Notes under the pieces: generated by a model
What the model was told of the DNA's origin: nothing
What the model saw: the letters and a program-made list of their open reading frames with translations, nothing else
The model's database searches: none
NCBI GenBank assembly: GCA_016795425.1
Contig: JAEUHG010000261.1
Span: 1-54,670, forward strand
Length of the DNA stretch: 54,670 nt
Direction of reading: 5' to 3'
Source: Verrucomicrobiales bacterium
GTDB lineage: Bacteria > Verrucomicrobiota > Verrucomicrobiia > Limisphaerales > CAIMTB01
Shown: in pieces, positions 16,328 to 25,700 of the stretch
Position numbering within the stretch: position 1 is the stretch's first letter
How the letters are laid out: every line of letters begins with the position of its first letter
Made by a program: the position numbers and the translations under genes

Positions 16328-16412
16328 TCACTAGCTCCCCGTTGGGCTCCTTTCCTTAAGTCCGACGAATCGCTTTGCCCGAACGCCAACGACTCGGGAG
16401 AATCTTGGTGCA

Positions 16413-18371
16413 ATGCCTTTCAGTCGTGCCTTGGCTGATACTTCCGGTCACCCGTTGGTTCCGACGGTGGTTCTGGCGAGTTTGCTGGCTCGAGGCGGCG
16501 CTCGCTCCTGCAGTCTGAGCACCCCGGCGGAGGTCGAGGCTGTCAATCGGCGGCCGTGGTTGGAGGTGTTGCAGCAGTTCCAGTCGGCCGGCGCGATCAA
16601 TGAGGAGAATGCCACGCGATTGATCGACGTGGATTGTGCCTTGGTGCGGCGTTTCGAGGAATTGCGGTGGTCCATTCCCGAGGTGGCTGAGGTCACCCAG
16701 TGCGACGAGATGAGCGTGGAGCGGTTGGCGCGCGCCCTTTTCGGATTCCGGTTGCTCGCCGATTACCTCGAGATCCTGGTTCAACCCGGACTTTCTTATG
16801 AACGAACTGGGCAGGGCACGGTGGATTTACTGGCCGCCTTTACCCAGGCATTCCGTCGTCTGGTCGGCGCCACGTGGTCGGTTCTGTTCCCGCGCGAAGA
16901 TCTCTCCCTTGCCGGGGACGCTGCCGCCCAGTTTTGGGTCGCCTGTCTGCATCATGCCCGCCCCGAAGAGATGATGGCGGGTTTCATCGGCTATTTTCGT
17001 CGACAACATGCAGACCGCTTTCGCGTCCTGAAAAGCGCCGGCTACACCCCCGACCGGACGATTCGGATGCGGGACGTCATTAGCGAGCATATCGATACCG
17101 CGGTCGATCGGCTGGCCAAGTTGCACGAGGCGGTCGCGGACGCCGTCAAGGAGGGGCCCGAACGGTTGTTCGGCGAAATGTCGCGCCTCGCCTTTAAGCT
17201 CGAGCTGCCTCCTTTGGTGATGCACTTCTGTCATCATCTGGTGCGTGATGCTTGCGACGCGTTAGCGGGTCTGGATGGGCGCGTGACGGCCCGCGAAAAC
17301 CGATTTCTCCAGTACCTGGTCCAACAAACCGCCCGGACGCTTGAGGAATACGGTACCCATGCCCAGACGCGACCGGACCTAAGTGCGGATTCCGTCGCCG
17401 TCATTCTTCGCGAACTGGACGATCTGGTCGGCATGGCGGAGGTCAAACGCAAGATTCGGGAGGTCGCCAACCTCGCCCGCGTTCAGCAGATGAGGGCCAG
17501 CCAGGGGATGGTCACGATCGCGACGAGTTATCATGCCGTGTTCACCGGAAATCCTGGTACTGGCAAAACCACCGTGGCCCGCTTCCTTGGCCGGATCTAC
17601 AAGGCTCTCGGTGTGCTCCGGAAAGGGCATCTCATCGAGTGCGATCGTGCCGCTTTGGTCGGCGAATACGTGGGGCAAACCGCCCCCAAGACCCATGCCA
17701 TCGTGGATTCGGCCTTGGACGGCATTCTGTTCATCGACGAGGCCTATACCCTGGCCAAAGAACGGGAGGATTTCGGCCAGGAAGCCATCGATACTTTGCT
17801 GAAGCGAATGGAAGACAATCGGGATCGGCTGGTCGTTGTGGTCGCTGGGTATCCGCGGGAAATGGACCGATTCATCAATTCCAACCCCGGCCTGCGATCA
17901 CGATTCAATCGATTTATCGAATTTGCCGATTACTCGCCCTTCGAGCTGTGCCGAATTCTGGCCCTGATGTGCCGGCGCAATGGACTTCGCATCGCGCCCA
18001 AGTTGAAGGAACGCCTGATCGGGTATTTCCACGCCATGCATGCCCGGCGCGACACGCATTTCGGCAATGCGCGGTTAGTCCGCAACTGCTTCGAGGGCCT
18101 GGTCACGGCGCAGGCTTCTCGCCTTGTCGATGGGCCTACTCCGGATGCGGCTGCCTTGGCCGAGTTGCGAGATACGGATCTCGATTGGCCGCCGGGTCTG
18201 GAGGATGTCCTCCCCCCCGGCGACCAGCGCCGGTACCACTTGCGTTGCCCCAACTGCGGGGAGGTTTATTCCTGGGCGCCGGGGCTCGAAGTCATCGATA
18301 CCCAGTGCAGCCGCTGCCAGACCATTTACGATGCTTCCTTCGGCGAGATCGTTCAGGGAGCCGACTCCTAG
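16413..18371 (+). CDS. CbxX/CfqX-type AAA+ ATPase with C-terminal zinc ribbon
   Basis: A 652-residue protein. The N-terminal about 330 residues are helical; the stretch DGRVTARENRFLQYL resembles a TerB-like acidic helix. The AAA+ domain has Walker A GNPGTGKT (379-386, Lys385) and Walker B GILFIDEAYTLA (Asp442, Glu443), and conserved REDFGQEAIDTLLKRMED, typical of the SpoVK/CbbX subfamily. The last 45 residues hold a four-cysteine zinc ribbon (Cys612, Cys615, Cys632, Cys635). CbbX relatives remodel partner complexes (Rubisco activation, type VII secretion). No Rubisco gene is nearby, so the client is unknown. Confidence 0.8.
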   Translation: MPFSRALADTSGHPLVPTVVLASLLARGGARSCSLSTPAEVEAVNRRPWLEVLQQFQSAGAINEENATRLIDVDCALVRRFEELRWSIPEVAEVTQCDEMSVERLARALFGFRLLADYLEILVQPGLSYERTGQGTVDLLAAFTQAFRRLVGATWSVLFPREDLSLAGDAAAQFWVACLHHARPEEMMAGFIGYFRRQHADRFRVLKSAGYTPDRTIRMRDVISEHIDTAVDRLAKLHEAVADAVKEGPERLFGEMSRLAFKLELPPLVMHFCHHLVRDACDALAGLDGRVTARENRFLQYLVQQTARTLEEYGTHAQTRPDLSADSVAVILRELDDLVGMAEVKRKIREVANLARVQQMRASQGMVTIATSYHAVFTGNPGTGKTTVARFLGRIYKALGVLRKGHLIECDRAALVGEYVGQTAPKTHAIVDSALDGILFIDEAYTLAKEREDFGQEAIDTLLKRMEDNRDRLVVVVAGYPREMDRFINSNPGLRSRFNRFIEFADYSPFELCRILALMCRRNGLRIAPKLKERLIGYFHAMHARRDTHFGNARLVRNCFEGLVTAQASRLVDGPTPDAAALAELRDTDLDWPPGLEDVLPPGDQRRYHLRCPNCGEVYSWAPGLEVIDTQCSRCQTIYDASFGEIVQGADS

Positions 18372-18400
18372 TACGACCTGTCCCGAAGATGGTCGCCGCA

Positions 18401-18940
18401 CTAGCGTTTGGCCGTTGCTACCATCTTCTTGAAGTCCGCCGTGGCGCCTTCAACCAACGCCTTCGGACCGGTAAACTTGACGAAGATATTCCCTGCCGGG
18501 TCCTCGAGGATGGCGCCAACCAGGGCGAAGCCGGGTTTGGGAGTCTGAGGGCCCCCGGGCATGCCGCTCATGTAGGTGCCTTCGGCGAAGACGTACGTGA
18601 CCTTGGCATCACCCGCCTTGCCGTCCTCGGTTCGGGCCTTGATCTCCTCCTTGGTGCCTTGGAACTGGCGGTGCCAGCGTTCGATATTGGCCTGAGTCCC
18701 GCCGCCGTTGGCAGGACCAAAATGGAAGAAGACGATTTCTCCAGCTTCCCCGGCGGCGTTCGGCACCTTGAGTTGGGCCTTCCGCATCTGGGACTGGGAT
18801 GGAACCCACTCCCACGCCGCTGGGCGGGCAAAACTAAGTTCGCTCACCTTGAACGTCGAAGGAGCGTCGGCGGCGTCGGCCGGGCTGAGGAGGCATAGAA
18901 GGGCGACGAGCGGCAACAGCAGGAAGGAAGCTGGTTTCAT
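18401..18940 (-). CDS. Hypothetical exported protein
   Basis: A 179-residue protein with a signal peptide (MKPASFLLLPLVALLCLLSP, then ADAADA). The mature part begins with STFKVSELSFARPAAWEW and ends PKALVEGATADFKKMVATAKR, a pattern seen in small exported Verrucomicrobiota/Planctomycetota proteins annotated as DUF1795- or PsbP-like; I cannot name it with confidence. The start is ATG 18940. It is convergent with the AAA gene (29 bases apart) and its upstream side opens into the repeat-bearing patch. Confidence 0.6.
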   Translation of the reverse strand: MKPASFLLLPLVALLCLLSPADAADAPSTFKVSELSFARPAAWEWVPSQSQMRKAQLKVPNAAGEAGEIVFFHFGPANGGGTQANIERWHRQFQGTKEEIKARTEDGKAGDAKVTYVFAEGTYMSGMPGGPQTPKPGFALVGAILEDPAGNIFVKFTGPKALVEGATADFKKMVATAKR

Positions 18941-19132
18941 GGGTGCGAAGGGTGTGGACCCTCCGTCAAATGTCAAATCACCGCGACACGGCTCAACGGC
19001 TCAGCGGCATCCGACAGCGGGCCACACCAATAACCTCGGGGGCCTCGGTCCTCTCTTCACTCCGCAGACCCAGGTCGAAGCCTGCTGCGTTGGATGGAGG
19101 TCCAGTCCATGTGGGGGTGGTGAGGAAACCTG

Positions 19133-19146
19133 GTCGATGCATCGAC
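19133..19146. repeat. 14-bp perfect palindrome
   Basis: GTCGATGCATCGAC is its own reverse complement, within the gene-free patch. It could be an operator-like site or chance. Confidence 0.4.
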
Positions 19147-19506
19147 AAGCCGATGGGCCATCAGCGCAAGGTGATGGCATCGAACTAAGGGCCACACCAT
19201 CCATGTCGAGTATGCCGCATGGGGGCAGCCGGGTGGATTATTAGAAAGTTGAGCGGCGACACCATGAAAGCCGAACATGGGGCCACACCTGTCTTTGGGT
19301 CCCACCAAGAGGCGCGTTCAAACAGCGATCCCTACCTCTTGCCAATCCTCCCCATTGTGGTCTGTCGTGGATTGAGAAACGGACAGCGGGCCACACCGAT
19401 AGCCATTCGTCGCTCCAGTCCCAAAGCCTCAGGTGGCGGATGGACCCGCGACTGACCGTTTGATCGCGCGCACGGTGGGGATGCCGATGACATGCATCCA
19501 AGGCCC

Positions 19507-19519
19507 GGCACGAAGTGCC
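19507..19519. repeat. GAA-triloop hairpin
   Basis: GGCAC-GAA-GTGCC, a perfect 5-bp stem. A hairpin with the same loop, CCTGC-GAA-GCAGG, lies in the other repeat patch at 54268-54280. Confidence 0.35.
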
Positions 19520-20023
19520 AGGCTTGTGGATGGGAGAAATGAGGCGTTCCTGTCCTCCATCGGGTCGGAGAGCCATCGGGTGAGATGCACGGCGTTCGAA
19601 TAGCGGACCATACCTTCTGGGGGGCGACACCTTGCAATCGATTGCGCCCCCTCCGTCGGTTGAAGAGTTGACTGGACGCGCCGTCGTGTATGGCCTTGGC
19701 CCCGGACATGTCGCCATGGGCGGCGACTGCTTGATCGGTACCCCTCGCCGTCTCTCGGATTTTTCTTAGACCTCTTCTCCTTGGTTTTCTTCGGGAAGTC
19801 CACGTGGCGTTCCGGACATTTCCTTGGTGTTCACGTTGTTTGTAAATAATTCTGCAGCAACATTTTGAGATCAAATCCGACGTCGGTAGCGGGGAGAGGT
19901 TTTGGACCACACTTATGGTCGAATTAGGGGTGGATGAGGAGGATCGAAGGCGAGGAACACCCGGTATGTTCGCCGGAATTTTCCTTTCTTGGGTCGGGAA
20001 GCGTCTGTTATCCAGCAAGGAGC

Positions 20024-20962
20024 ATGCGTTGGTTGCTCCGAATCGCCCTTTCGATGGCTGTGCTTTGGTCCGTTTGCGACCTGGGTGCGGCCGACTTCAA
20101 GATGTCCGATGGATCCGTGATCTCGGGTGAACTCGTTGCCCCGAATGATGACGGGTCGGTCATTCGGCGGGCGAGCGGAGGTCTGACGAGCCGCATGTCC
20201 TGGGACAAGTTTTCCCAGGAGACGCTGCATGAATTGGCCAAGGATCCCAAGTTGAAGGAGGTGGTGGAGGCCTTCATTGACGTTCCTGAAAGCGCTGATC
20301 CGGCGGCGCAGGCCGAGATCGTGGTCAAACAGCCGCCGGGGAAGATTGCGCGCCCCGCCAAGCGCCCCGGCTTTTTCTCCGCGCTGACCACGCCGGCTGG
20401 CGGGTTCATCCTGCTCATCATCTTTTTGGCGAACCTATACGCGGCGTACGAGGTATCCGTGTTCCGCAACTATCCGGTTGCCGCGGTGCTGGGGACCAGC
20501 GTGATCCTGCCGGTGCTAGGCCCGGTGCTCTTCCTCTTCATGCCAACGCGCGTCAATGAGGACGTCGAGGTGGAAGCGCAGTTTGAAGCTCCCCAGGAGG
20601 TCGCGAATACGGGGGCGCAAGAACTGGCGGCGGCGGGATTGTCTGGCTCAGGCCTATCGCTAAGTGCCGGCGCCAAGCATGGCGCCGCTCCGGCGGCTCA
20701 AGCAGTGAGCTATAAGCGTGGCGACGTTGAATTCAGCCGCACTTTTTTTGAGAAGACCTTCCCGCTGTTCTTCCGCCTCACCCGAACTGATAACGACAAG
20801 GATTCGACGCTATCCATTCGGTCTGGGAAGGGAGAGGTGGTGGCCACCCGGATTTCCCGCATTAGCGCCAACGAGATTGGGCTCATGACCCAGCAGGGGC
20901 GCGAAGTTCAGTTGAGGTTTTCCGATATCACCGAAGTTCATCTGAAACCGAAGGCTGGATAG
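20024..20962 (+). CDS. Hypothetical two-TM membrane protein
   Basis: A 312-residue protein with a signal peptide (MRWLLRIALSMAVLWSVCDLG), a short SH3-like strand region (DFKMSDGSVISGELVAPNDD, as in Verrucomicrobiota proteins that open with a DGxxxxGxxV repeat), two transmembrane helices at about 125-172, and a C-terminal cytoplasmic or periplasmic domain (SYKRGDVEFSRTFFEKTFPLFFRL... LRFSDITEVHLKPK). AAGGAG at 20017-20022 sits only one base from ATG 20024, so the true start might be TTG 20033. It precedes adenylate kinase by 24 bases on the same strand. Function unknown. Confidence 0.7.
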   Translation: MRWLLRIALSMAVLWSVCDLGAADFKMSDGSVISGELVAPNDDGSVIRRASGGLTSRMSWDKFSQETLHELAKDPKLKEVVEAFIDVPESADPAAQAEIVVKQPPGKIARPAKRPGFFSALTTPAGGFILLIIFLANLYAAYEVSVFRNYPVAAVLGTSVILPVLGPVLFLFMPTRVNEDVEVEAQFEAPQEVANTGAQELAAAGLSGSGLSLSAGAKHGAAPAAQAVSYKRGDVEFSRTFFEKTFPLFFRLTRTDNDKDSTLSIRSGKGEVVATRISRISANEIGLMTQQGREVQLRFSDITEVHLKPKAG

Positions 20963-20986
20963 GCGTCGTTCATCCATGAATTTTTC

Positions 20987-21634
20987 ATGAAGTACCGGGC
21001 CATCCTTCTGTTCGGAGCGCCTGGTGCCGGCAAGGGCACCCAGGGCAAGATTCTCGGCCAGATTCCCAACTTCGTACATTTCTCGTCCGGCGACGCTTTT
21101 CGAGGACTTCGCGTCGATTCCCCTCTCGGCAAGGTGTTCGTGGAGTACGCTGCCAAAGGCCAATTGGTGCCGGACGAACCTACGATCGAACTTTGGAAGC
21201 AGTCGGTTCACGGACTCATTGGCAACGGTCGGTTCAATCCGGACGCCGATCTGCTGGTGCTGGACGGCATTCCCCGGAATCCCAATCAGGTTCGCATCAT
21301 GGAGGACCTGATCGAGGTGAAGGCGATCTTCAATCTGTTCTGTCCGGTGCTCGACAAACTGGTGGTGCGTTTGCAGCGGCGGGCCCTCAAGGAGAACCGG
21401 CTCGATGATGCGAATGTTGAAGTGATCCGCCAGCGTTTGGAGACCTACCGTCGAGAAACTCGTGCGGTGCTCGACTGCTACCCGGAACAGATCATCCATC
21501 AGGTGGATTCGACGCAGGAACCCTTGTTGGTGCTGCTGGACATCCTGAAGACGCTGTCGCGGTTGCCGAAGCCGGCGATTAGCGATGGTGGCACGACCTT
21601 TCACGAGCATCCCGCCAGGGCGGTCATCTCCTAG
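20987..21634 (+). CDS. adk: Adenylate kinase-family nucleoside monophosphate kinase
   Basis: A 215-residue kinase: P-loop GAPGAGKGTQ (residues 10-19), SSGDAFRG for AMP binding, LVLDGIPRNPNQV as the Walker B region (usually DGFPR), and the R-R-x5-R-L-D-D motif (RRALKENRLDDANVEVIRQR) of the catalytic arginines. The LID insertion between the arginine motifs is missing, as in short adenylate kinases. It makes ADP from ATP and AMP in the cytosol. I cannot rule out another NMP specificity. Confidence 0.8.
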   Translation: MKYRAILLFGAPGAGKGTQGKILGQIPNFVHFSSGDAFRGLRVDSPLGKVFVEYAAKGQLVPDEPTIELWKQSVHGLIGNGRFNPDADLLVLDGIPRNPNQVRIMEDLIEVKAIFNLFCPVLDKLVVRLQRRALKENRLDDANVEVIRQRLETYRRETRAVLDCYPEQIIHQVDSTQEPLLVLLDILKTLSRLPKPAISDGGTTFHEHPARAVIS

Positions 21635-21719
21635 CGGGAGTCCGGTCTCCTTTACCGGGTTACCTGAGCCTGGTCGGCGTCCCGCGCATTCACCGCTCAT
21701 GCCAATGTCCGGCCCCCTT

Positions 21720-22682
21720 ATGTCGCGTCCGCGGTTGGTATTCATGGGTACTCCGGAGCTCGCGGCCGTGGTTTTTCGGAAACTCGCCGAATCCGATCGG
21801 TATGAGCTTCCTCTGGTGGTAGCACAGCCCGACAAACCGGTGGGGCGCGGTCTTCAACTCCAGCCACCACCTGTGAAGGTGGCGGCGATGGAACGGGGGG
21901 TCCCGGTGAGCCAGCCGTCGCGCGCCAAGGATCCTGCCTTTCTCGAAACGCTTCGGTCGGCCCGACCCGATGTGGTCGTGGTGGCGGCCTATGGGCAGAT
22001 CCTGCCACCCGACCTGCTGGCCATTCCGCAGTACGGTTGCCTCAATGTCCACACGTCGATCCTTCCCCGGTGGCGAGGGGCCGCTCCCATTCAGTGGGCC
22101 ATACTGGAGGGTGATTTGGAAACGGGGGTGACCCTCATGCGCATGGACGCCGGGCTGGACACAGGCGATGTGATTGCGGTGGAAAAGACACCTATCGCGC
22201 CAACGGAAACCGGTGCGACTCTTCATGATCGCCTGGCGGAGTTGGGAGCCGGTCTTCTGAATCGGACGTTGCCTGATTGGCTGTCCGGACGTCTGGCGGC
22301 CGTGCCACAACCGGCCATTGGGATCACCTACGCTCGCAAGCTTTCCAAGGAAGACGGGCGTCTCGATTGGAGTGACAGCGCGGAGGCTCTTGGCCGCAGG
22401 GTGAGAGCCTTCAATCCTTGGCCGGGCGCGTTTACCACTCTGCCTGATCCTACGGTGGCGGAGCCCGATCGCCGCGCGTTGCTCAAGGTCTGGGCGGCCC
22501 AACCGATTTCGGCCCGCGGGGCTCCCGGCGAGATACTTCAAGCGGTGGGCGACGATCTGGTGGTCGGAACTGGGGACGGGGGGTTGAAGGTGGAAATCCT
22601 ACAGCGCGAAGGTAGACGGCGGATGACGGCGCGGGAATGTCTTGCTGGCGGAGTTTTCAAGGTCGGCCTGCGTTTGGGCTGA
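21720..22682 (+). CDS. fmt: Methionyl-tRNA formyltransferase
   Basis: A 320-residue protein matching Fmt: N-terminal LVFMGTPELAAVVFRKL, central NVHTSILPRWRGAAPIQWAI with the formyl-tetrahydrofolate catalytic region, TGVTLMRMDAGLDTGDV, and a C-terminal OB-like domain with RVRAFNPWPGAFT. It formylates initiator Met-tRNA using 10-formyl-THF. The start is set at ATG 21720 (MSRPRLVF) because it fits the family N-terminus; ATG 21699 and 21705 are upstream alternatives. It is convergent with the glycosidase gene (31 bases). Confidence 0.9.
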   Translation: MSRPRLVFMGTPELAAVVFRKLAESDRYELPLVVAQPDKPVGRGLQLQPPPVKVAAMERGVPVSQPSRAKDPAFLETLRSARPDVVVVAAYGQILPPDLLAIPQYGCLNVHTSILPRWRGAAPIQWAILEGDLETGVTLMRMDAGLDTGDVIAVEKTPIAPTETGATLHDRLAELGAGLLNRTLPDWLSGRLAAVPQPAIGITYARKLSKEDGRLDWSDSAEALGRRVRAFNPWPGAFTTLPDPTVAEPDRRALLKVWAAQPISARGAPGEILQAVGDDLVVGTGDGGLKVEILQREGRRRMTARECLAGGVFKVGLRLG

Positions 22683-22713
22683 CGAGCCGAGTCGGTAGGG
22701 CGGCCGGTGGGGA

Positions 22714-25700
22714 TCACTGCCGGTCGGGGCGATTCACCAAAGCCACGGGTCCGAGCAAACCTGACGGCAGGAGGGTTGCGTTCGGGCGGTAGGGATTCCA
22801 GGTGGTCCAAGTCACTCGTTGATTTGGAGGCATGGATTGATCCGCGATCAAGCGGTTGGGCCAGAGGTTTGCCACGGTCACCTCCAGGTGGTTCGTGCCC
22901 GGACGCAATGCCGCGGTGATATCCACGCGGAATGGCGTGGTCCACGCCGTCCCAACTTCGACACCGTTGCATTTCACCTGGGCCACGACCTCGACTCTAC
23001 CAAGGTCGAGATACCAATGATTCGCGGTTCCTTCGGGCAGGGGTCCATCGATTGGCGACGCCACGGTGGTCCGGTAGGTCGCCCGTCCGCTAAAAGACCG
23101 CACGCGCGGATCCGGATGCCGACTCCAATCGGTCAGTGCCTCCATTCGAAGGGATTCGGGTGGTCCGCCGAACCCCGGCTCGAATGACACTTCCCAGGGA
23201 TGTTCGATTTGGATGCGGATGGATCGAGAGTTGATTTCGGATTCAGGGTCTGTTGGTGGATTTTTGGCGAGGGGGCGACCGCGAAAGACGATGAAACAAC
23301 TTTGGTTGGGTCCGAAGGTCAGGGGTATTCGCGTTCGGCCGTCGATGGTTTCGAATTCCGAGATGAGTCGTGTCGTGCCCGTGAGCGGATCCCAGAGCTC
23401 GGGTTGTTGGCCTTGGACACGAAACCAGCCCCACCCGGTTGCAGTGGAGTTTTCGCGATGTGATAGGAAGTACCAATCCGCCTGCCGATCCCGGCGATGG
23501 GTGTAGCGGAGCGAGAGGTTGGATTCGAAATCCGGCGCCACACCTTTGTGCCTCAAAACGGTTTGGAGAACCTGAAAATCGGCGTGAAGACTGTGGTCCT
23601 TCTTGTCCGGTGACGGCGTGGGCAAAGGGCGTTCCCAAACCCAGCCGCGGCCCCAGCGTCGGGCGGGGGGTGACGTGTCTGAAACGGCCGAAGTCGGCCC
23701 CCAAAGATCTTGGGCCAGTGCTGCGATCTCGCGATCGCAATCGGGGTAATCGGTAAGACTGGGTGATCGAAGAGGGCGAGTACCAACAATCGTGAGGCCG
23801 GCTTTCACCCAACCTCGCAAGACGCGAAGCAGTTTCGGGGTCATGGCGTCGATCTCAGGCAGGACTAGAACCTGATACGCCGCGCCTCCAGGAAGGATGA
23901 GTCGACCGTGGTCGACACGACCGTATTGGACGAGCACCTCCGGTGAGCAAGCGTCGAAGCTGTACTCTCGCCGGTCGGGCATCACCGGCGAACCGGTGAG
24001 CAGGGACGGCGGCGCCCGAAAAACGTACGGCGCCCCTTCTGGTGCGAGGATGCAGAGGTCGGCGACCGGACTGCCGTGTTGGAGCAGAGCTTGGCACCGA
24101 GCGAGATACCCATGCCACGCTGGCGTCATTGGCCACCAGGTCTGGGTGCGTTCGTAGTGGACGCCGTAGGGTCCCATGGTCATGCCGGGTTGTCGGTCGA
24201 GCCAGGGTTGGTGGGCGTAGCGATGGAAGACGAGGCGGTTTATACCCAGCGCCAAGGCCCAGTCCGCCTGGGGTTTCATGCGTCCAGGATAGAGCTGCCA
24301 CGCTTCCGGGGCATCGGCGGTGAAGGCTTCAGCAGCGATGATCGGGCGTCCCAAGGTATGGCCGATCGAGATGGATTCGATGCAACTGAAGGCGGTTTCG
24401 AAACCAAATCCGGCCGACCAGAATTCGCACATGGGAATGTCCGCAACGGCGCCCAACGAAAGGTCTGCACATGGATTCATGTCGTAAGGCTCGATGGACA
24501 GTCCGAGCCCGTGGCGTTTTCCCAGTGTGCGGAGTCGCCGTGCGTGGTTGTGAATCACCAATTCCTGGGCGGTCTGGCGCAGATCCCAGAGGAAGCGTTC
24601 GGACACCGAGGCGCTCTCGACGATGCGTCCTGTGAGGGTCGGCAGATAGGGAAGAGGGTCATACCGTCGGCGACGACGGAATTCGTCCCGGAAACGTCCC
24701 GACCAGTTCTGTGCCCCCATCTCCCAACTATCGATGTGCAGCATGGTCCAGCCTGACCGCGGGCGTCGCGGGCGCCTGCCCGTCTCGCCGAGCAGCGTTC
24801 CAACAAAAGCTTCGAAGTGGGCATCGAGAGCGTCCGCATCGAATTTGTCGGATTCCAACCCGATACCCGGCTCGGGAGCGGGTCGGGTATTGGCCCCGGT
24901 GCTGGTGCGGCCGAACCGAAGCAAGGTCCAGGTTCCCTCAGGTACGTCCCAGGAAAGCGAGCCGTCCGGCTGCAGGCGTTCGGACAGATCGATGAGGTCG
25001 CGGGTGCGGACCCCTCCAGGTTTGGCATCACCCGACGGGGCCACGGGGGTGCCCAGGAAGGCTTTGACGTTGGGATGGGACGAATAGGGAAGCCGATAAT
25101 AGAGAGCCTTTTCGTCGACGTCGGAAAGGCTGGAGCCGGCCGAGGATTCGGGGAAGGCGACGACGGCTACATCCCGATAGAACGAGTCGTAGGCGGATTG
25201 CGTGGAGGCCGGGAGTGGGGCGTGAACAAAGTGAGGTTTTCGTGGTGTGGGTCTGGGGAGGGTTCCATGGAAACGAGCGGGGCCGTGGACGACAAGGCTG
25301 CTGGCCACCAGATGTTGCATGGATTGTTCGGGCTTCACCCAAGGGCCGCCGCTTCCGGTCCAACCGGGTCCAGCATTGAGGGTGATCTCGAGTCCCAGCC
25401 TTTCAGCGTCGCGAACGGCATGACCGAAGAGCTGCCGCCATTCGGGACTCATGAAGCGCACTGGGCCGCGAGGAACGCCGACATCGACTTCCATGAGGAT
25501 GACTCCACCGAGGCCGACTTCGTTCATGGCACGGAGATCTGCCGAAATGCCTTCGCGACTGACGTTGCCGTCCATCCAGAACCAGTACACCCATGGTTTG
25601 GCCGAGCGCGGCGGATTCGAGAACAGGGAATCCAGGTTTTCCGTGGCGAGGCAGAACGAGGAAAGGAAGGTGGCAATGATCAGCGAAAGACCTCGGCGCG

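Larger units (their letters stand above)
19014..19614 (-). repeat. Cluster of dispersed short repeats, consensus GGTSTGGCCCGCWRT
   Basis: On the + strand the core is ACAGCGGGCCACACC. Copies: 19014-19028 and 19383-19397 (identical over 15 bases and 20 of 23 or more when extended to 19013-19035 and 19382-19404), 19184-19198 (ACTAAGGGCCACACC), 19275-19289 (ACATGGGGCCACACC), 19600-19614 (ATAGCGGACCATACC), and a weak one at 19899-19913. All have the same orientation. The spacing varies (about 170, 91, 108, 217 bases) and is not a multiple of three, which argues against a repeated peptide. Related copies lie at 54369-54536. Confidence 0.6.
18941..20023. other. Gene-free patch of about 1.1 kb
   Basis: I find no credible gene here: open frames lack recognisable domains and are broken in all frames. 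It contains a dispersed short repeat (see separate entry), a perfect 14-bp palindrome, a GAA-loop hairpin, and tandem repetition at 18966-19005 (TCAAATGTCAAAT and CGGCTCAACGGCTCAG). From about 19740 to 19890 it becomes markedly AT-richer (ATTTTTCTTAGACC, TTTGTAAATAATTC), which may carry the promoter of the gene at 20024. No transposase remnant was recognised. Confidence 0.6.

Noticed and set aside
16413..18371. Rubisco activase CbbX
   Set aside because: No Rubisco genes nearby, and the N-terminal region and zinc ribbon are not those of CbbX.
19014..19614. CRISPR array
   Set aside because: Repeat unit is too short and diverged, spacing varies from about 91 to 217 bases, and there is no cas gene in the window.
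19241..19717. 158-codon frame on - in the gene-free patch
   Set aside because: No domain or signal peptide, unusual composition and it runs across repeat copies; it is probably not coding.
19800..19880. sigma-70 promoter in the AT-rich segment
   Set aside because: TAAATA is there, but no convincing -35 box at 16-18 bases, so I do not list it as a feature.
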